This document shows, in pieces, positions 6,528 to 9,028 of a stretch of DNA of 9,028 nt. A program made the position numbers and the translations under genes. The number at the start of each line of letters is the position of its first letter. Positions within the stretch are counted from its first letter, which is position 1. Origin of the DNA: Chloroflexota bacterium (lineage in GTDB: Bacteria; Chloroflexota; UBA11872; VXOZ01); the NCBI GenBank assembly GCA_009839775.1, contig VXOZ01000036.1:1-9028 (forward strand), in the 5' to 3' direction. Under the pieces are notes generated by a model that did no database searches, had not been told where the DNA came from, and was given only the letters and a program-made list of their open reading frames with translations.

Positions 6528-7019
6528 ATGGCCATTATCAACGAACTTCTCGAAAACAACGCCCGCTATGCCGAGACCTTCGGCAAGGGCGACCTTCCCC
6601 TGCCTCCAAGGCTGCAACTGGCGGTGGTGGCCTGCATGGACGCGCGCATCGACGTTCACGGTCTGCTGGGAATCGCGGAAGGGGATGCGCACGTGATTCG
6701 GAATGCGGGCGGCGTGATAACCGACGACGCGATTCGTTCGCTGACGATCTCGCAGCGGCTGTTGGGCACGACTTCGATCATGCTCATCCACCACACCGAC
6801 TGCGGCATGCTGACGTTCCGCGACGACGACGTGAAGGACGCGATAGCGGCCGATACCGGCATTCGCCCGGCCTTCGCCCTAGAGGCGTTCGGCGATCTCG
6901 CGGAGGACGTACGGCAGTCGATCGCCCGCATTCAGGCCAGCCCGTTCATTCCGAACAAGGACGATGTGCGGGGATTCGTCTATGACTGCGCCACCGGAAG
7001 GCTGAACGAAGTCACCTGA
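6528..7019 (+). CDS. beta-class carbonic anhydrase
   Basis: A 163-residue zinc enzyme interconverting carbon dioxide and bicarbonate in the cytoplasm. The zinc ligands and catalytic dyad are plain: CMDAR (C36, D38, R40) and HHTDCG (H89, C92). The segment HVIRNAGGVITDDAIRSL (55-72) is also characteristic. The short length and the ending VRGFVYDCATGRL fit the small prokaryotic beta group similar to Mycobacterium tuberculosis Rv1284; the protein is complete. The start has a good AAAGGA (6514-6519) eight bases before the ATG. The gene is GC-rich compared with the one downstream and stands alone after the terminators; the next gene starts 50 bases on with no terminator seen, so read-through is possible. 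No bicarbonate transporter or carboxylase gene is adjacent. Confidence 0.93.
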   Translation: MAIINELLENNARYAETFGKGDLPLPPRLQLAVVACMDARIDVHGLLGIAEGDAHVIRNAGGVITDDAIRSLTISQRLLGTTSIMLIHHTDCGMLTFRDDDVKDAIAADTGIRPAFALEAFGDLAEDVRQSIARIQASPFIPNKDDVRGFVYDCATGRLNEVT

Positions 7020-7069
7020 TCCCGAAACTTACTGGCAGATTGGTTTTCGCTGCGTGGGACGGTGACTCA

Positions 7070-8041
7070 ATGCCCAAGTTCTCTCTCGAATCAATCGACG
7101 TTGGTTCTCATCTGTACCTTACAGCGGCACCCGGTATCGAGGTTGGAACCCGTCTAAGAGGCGGCCACTTCAGAGATACTGTCGAGCAAGGTGTTGTGAC
7201 CGATCATGGTTCTATTCTGGAAATCGCGTGGGAATTGGTCCGCATGCGCGAATTCCCGTCGCGACCATGCCGATTCGCTGCGCTTTTTCTTTGGCCAGAT
7301 GAGGTAAGAGCACGGGCATGGCATTACCGACAAGGCATTTTCGAGTCCGAAACAAGCTCACAGCGCGGACTGTACCAAGTTGAGGTGGAAAGGATTTGTC
7401 GAATCTGGGCCGCCGACATGAATTTGATCAGTTACATCCGCGATGGCGAAACAGTCGGGGCGCTGATGCAGCGTGCGCGTCAATACTGGAAATCGGCTCC
7501 TAGCGAGCGTACTCCAGAGATTCTTCTACACGGTCAGGTACGCGTTCGCAAGAACCTACGTGAATTGGGCATAGAGCAAATTGTTCCCATACAAGATGCA
7601 AGTGTTGATGCGCTGATACGCGAAAGCCTTTGGTCCGATTTGTCAGGTCATTCATGCTTGCAGTCGCAGAGCGACGACTCTCGTTATCTACTGAGTCTGC
7701 AAATGACCGTGACAACGGATCTACCAACGCCGCTGGCAGGCTGGATCGGGTTGGAACTAGAAGGGTTAAATGAGATGTTGAGGCCTAGGCGAGGAACGGA
7801 GCCGATTATTGTGACCGGACATGCACCACTTAGTTACAGACTAGATGATGAAAATGGTGTTTGCAAAACTCCATATGAGTTTAACGATCCAGTAGTAGCT
7901 GATGCGGCGAGGGAATGCGTGCTAGGAAAAAGGCGTTTTCGACCTGTATTAATTTGCAATCGGGAAGCGGCTCACTACTGGCAGTTGCCTTCCTACTGGG
8001 ATGGCCAGATCCCCGGAAATTGGACTACAAGTAAAACGTGA
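7070..8041 (+). CDS. uncharacterised protein, possible ADP-ribosyltransferase-like N-terminal domain
   Basis: A 323-residue soluble protein I cannot assign firmly. The first ~160 residues have the spacing of small ART-like domains such as DUF2441: a start GSHLYLTA (12-19), a central SRPCRFAALFLW (64-75), a YQVEVERI strand (102-109) and EILLHGQVRV (150-159), where E150 would take the catalytic-glutamate place. This is pattern recognition, not a proven match. The second half (about 165-323) is unfamiliar; EPIIVTGHAPLSYRL (244-258) and RFRPVLICNREAAHYWQLP (289-307) look like buried strands of an alpha/beta domain. The ATG at 7070 has a weak GGTGA upstream; an in-frame TTG at 7040 would add ten residues. 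Codon use is more AT-rich than in the carbonic anhydrase gene before it. No antitoxin-sized neighbour is seen. Confidence 0.6.
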   Translation: MPKFSLESIDVGSHLYLTAAPGIEVGTRLRGGHFRDTVEQGVVTDHGSILEIAWELVRMREFPSRPCRFAALFLWPDEVRARAWHYRQGIFESETSSQRGLYQVEVERICRIWAADMNLISYIRDGETVGALMQRARQYWKSAPSERTPEILLHGQVRVRKNLRELGIEQIVPIQDASVDALIRESLWSDLSGHSCLQSQSDDSRYLLSLQMTVTTDLPTPLAGWIGLELEGLNEMLRPRRGTEPIIVTGHAPLSYRLDDENGVCKTPYEFNDPVVADAARECVLGKRRFRPVLICNREAAHYWQLPSYWDGQIPGNWTTSKT

Positions 8042-8173
8042 GCAAGTTCGTGGCGCGAAAGTAGGTTTCGTCAAGGAGCTTCAATCTTGAAAGCCTTTCG
8101 TGTAACTACTAGTATCTTTTTACCTCAATAGCTTCTCAAGGGCTTTATGGAAGAGGAGGCACGGATTCATGAG
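8042..8173. other. convergent intergenic region with small hairpins
   Basis: This 132-base gap lies between two genes that end facing each other. It holds CGAAA/TTTCG (8056-8060 and 8066-8070) and an imperfect stem within 8078-8094, followed by a T run at 8117-8121. These might serve as weak bidirectional termination, but none is a textbook terminator. Confidence 0.35.
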
Positions 8174-8959
8174 TCAACGCCGTGTTCCTATCAAGGGCAC
8201 CTCGATTCTAAATTCACGATTAGCCTTTCGTGCTTGGACACACGGAATATTGCGATTCTTACAGAGAGTCTCGATACAGGACTTGAACCAATCCTCTATT
8301 TTTGCACCAAGAATGACGCGCGAAATTGGTCCTGGCAATGGACATTCTCTACCACCACAATCAGTTATTAAGCGCCATTCTTGTTCGTACGCCCATTCCC
8401 ATGATTTGGTCCACATCATGGCTTCCATCACCCGGCCATCCTGGTGAGTCAACCAACCAAGATCAATTTGGGGATAATGCCTTTCATATCTTACCGGCGA
8501 ACATATTTCTTCATCGCCAAGATCATTATCTTCGGCACGGGTAAATTCAAAGCAAACACCCGTGTGCTTTTTTGTATAATGAGACCACATAAGTATTGAG
8601 TCACATACCTCTGACAGGCATATAACTCCAGAGTTCTTGTTTTTTTCAATAAACCCCTCTTGAATCGCCTTGTTCACTCGACCTCGTCCTGCGGGGGTAA
8701 AATTCCCATCGGCGTCAAGATTCTCGCTCACATATTGGACTATCTCACTAGGCCATTGGTCACGGGGACCATACTTCTTGCAAGTTGCCGCTAGATAATC
8801 TTTTTCGGTAAAGCCTTTTACATATTCCAAATCGCAGTCAAATGGATCGTTGAATCGCTCTGGTTTGGATGCCCAAAGGCGATCGTTGATCAAGATGTCT
8901 AGTGTATAGGCGTCTGGGGGTTTGTACATGTAAAGTTTAGTGATACGAGGATAGAGCAT
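8174..8959 (-). CDS. DUF2971 domain protein
   Basis: A 261-residue protein of unknown activity belonging to DUF2971. Hallmarks are KLYMYKPP near the start (8-15), LWASKPERFNDPFD (28-41), GVICLSEVCDSILMWSHYTKKHTGVCFEF spanning 111-139, and SWEWAYEQEWRLI (186-198). The length is complete for the family, whose members are scattered in accessory, phage-defence and mobile regions; no reaction is established that I can name. It is the most AT-rich gene in the window, consistent with recent acquisition. The ATG has a good GAGGAG Shine-Dalgarno nine bases upstream on the minus strand (around 8969-8974). It converges on the ART-like gene and has no partner in the window; anything upstream of it lies beyond the right edge. 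Confidence 0.85.
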   Translation of the reverse strand: MLYPRITKLYMYKPPDAYTLDILINDRLWASKPERFNDPFDCDLEYVKGFTEKDYLAATCKKYGPRDQWPSEIVQYVSENLDADGNFTPAGRGRVNKAIQEGFIEKNKNSGVICLSEVCDSILMWSHYTKKHTGVCFEFTRAEDNDLGDEEICSPVRYERHYPQIDLGWLTHQDGRVMEAMMWTKSWEWAYEQEWRLITDCGGRECPLPGPISRVILGAKIEDWFKSCIETLCKNRNIPCVQARKANREFRIEVPLIGTRR

Positions 8960-9028
8960 CTTTTATGTCTCCTCATGCTACGCGACAAAACCTATTCTGC
9001 TCCGCTATCAGGTGGACACAGCCATAAC

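Noticed and set aside
8147..8371. 74-codon plus-strand frame with a nearby GAGGAGG
   Set aside because: It is mostly antisense to the clearly coding DUF2971 gene.
8990..9028. Possible insertion-sequence end (GGTGGACAC) at the right edge
   Set aside because: Only a short motif reminiscent of some transposon ends; no matching inverted copy or transposase is present in the window.

Overview
This window looks like a patchwork stretch of a bacterial chromosome. Gene density is bacterial, Shine-Dalgarno sites precede several genes, and there are ATGA-type and few-base gene junctions. The host cannot be named from the sequence. Base composition changes along the window: the M14-type deacylase, its membrane-protein partner and the carbonic anhydrase are clearly GC-rich, while the helicase, the ART-like protein and especially the DUF2971 protein are more AT-rich. 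Together with the defence- or mobile-type gene families at both ends, this suggests an accessory region built from several sources. No transposase, integrase, tRNA, rRNA or CRISPR array is visible.

Layout: (1) 94-2175, minus strand: a large fusion of an HKD (phospholipase D-like) nuclease domain and a superfamily 2 helicase, followed at the left edge by the start of a possible next gene. (2) 2176-2550: a divergent intergenic region with strong hairpins, including a terminator-like one that neither flanking gene needs, so an unannotated RNA or leader is possible. (3) 2551-4796, plus strand: an AstE/ASPA-type zinc deacylase overlapping by four bases a multi-pass membrane protein with a soluble helix-hairpin-helix-like tail. 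(4) 4886-6359, plus strand: an unusual two-gene unit, a short HisG-like protein fused to a HisE-like domain, followed after 7 bases by a histidine-phosphatase-fold protein and then hairpin terminators. (5) 6528-7019: a small beta-carbonic anhydrase with a strong leader hairpin. (6) 7070-8041: an uncharacterised protein with a possible ADP-ribosyltransferase-like N-terminal half. (7) 8174-8959, minus strand, convergent: a DUF2971 protein.

The most interesting part is 4800-6360. A HisG/HisE fusion outside a histidine operon, with the PRPP-binding loop rewritten, paired with a small phosphatase and preceded by operator-like repeats, could be a phosphoribosyl-nucleotide pathway unrelated to histidine synthesis: a secondary-metabolite, signalling or defence role is possible. 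That is an inference; only the domain matches and the gene arrangement are seen directly.
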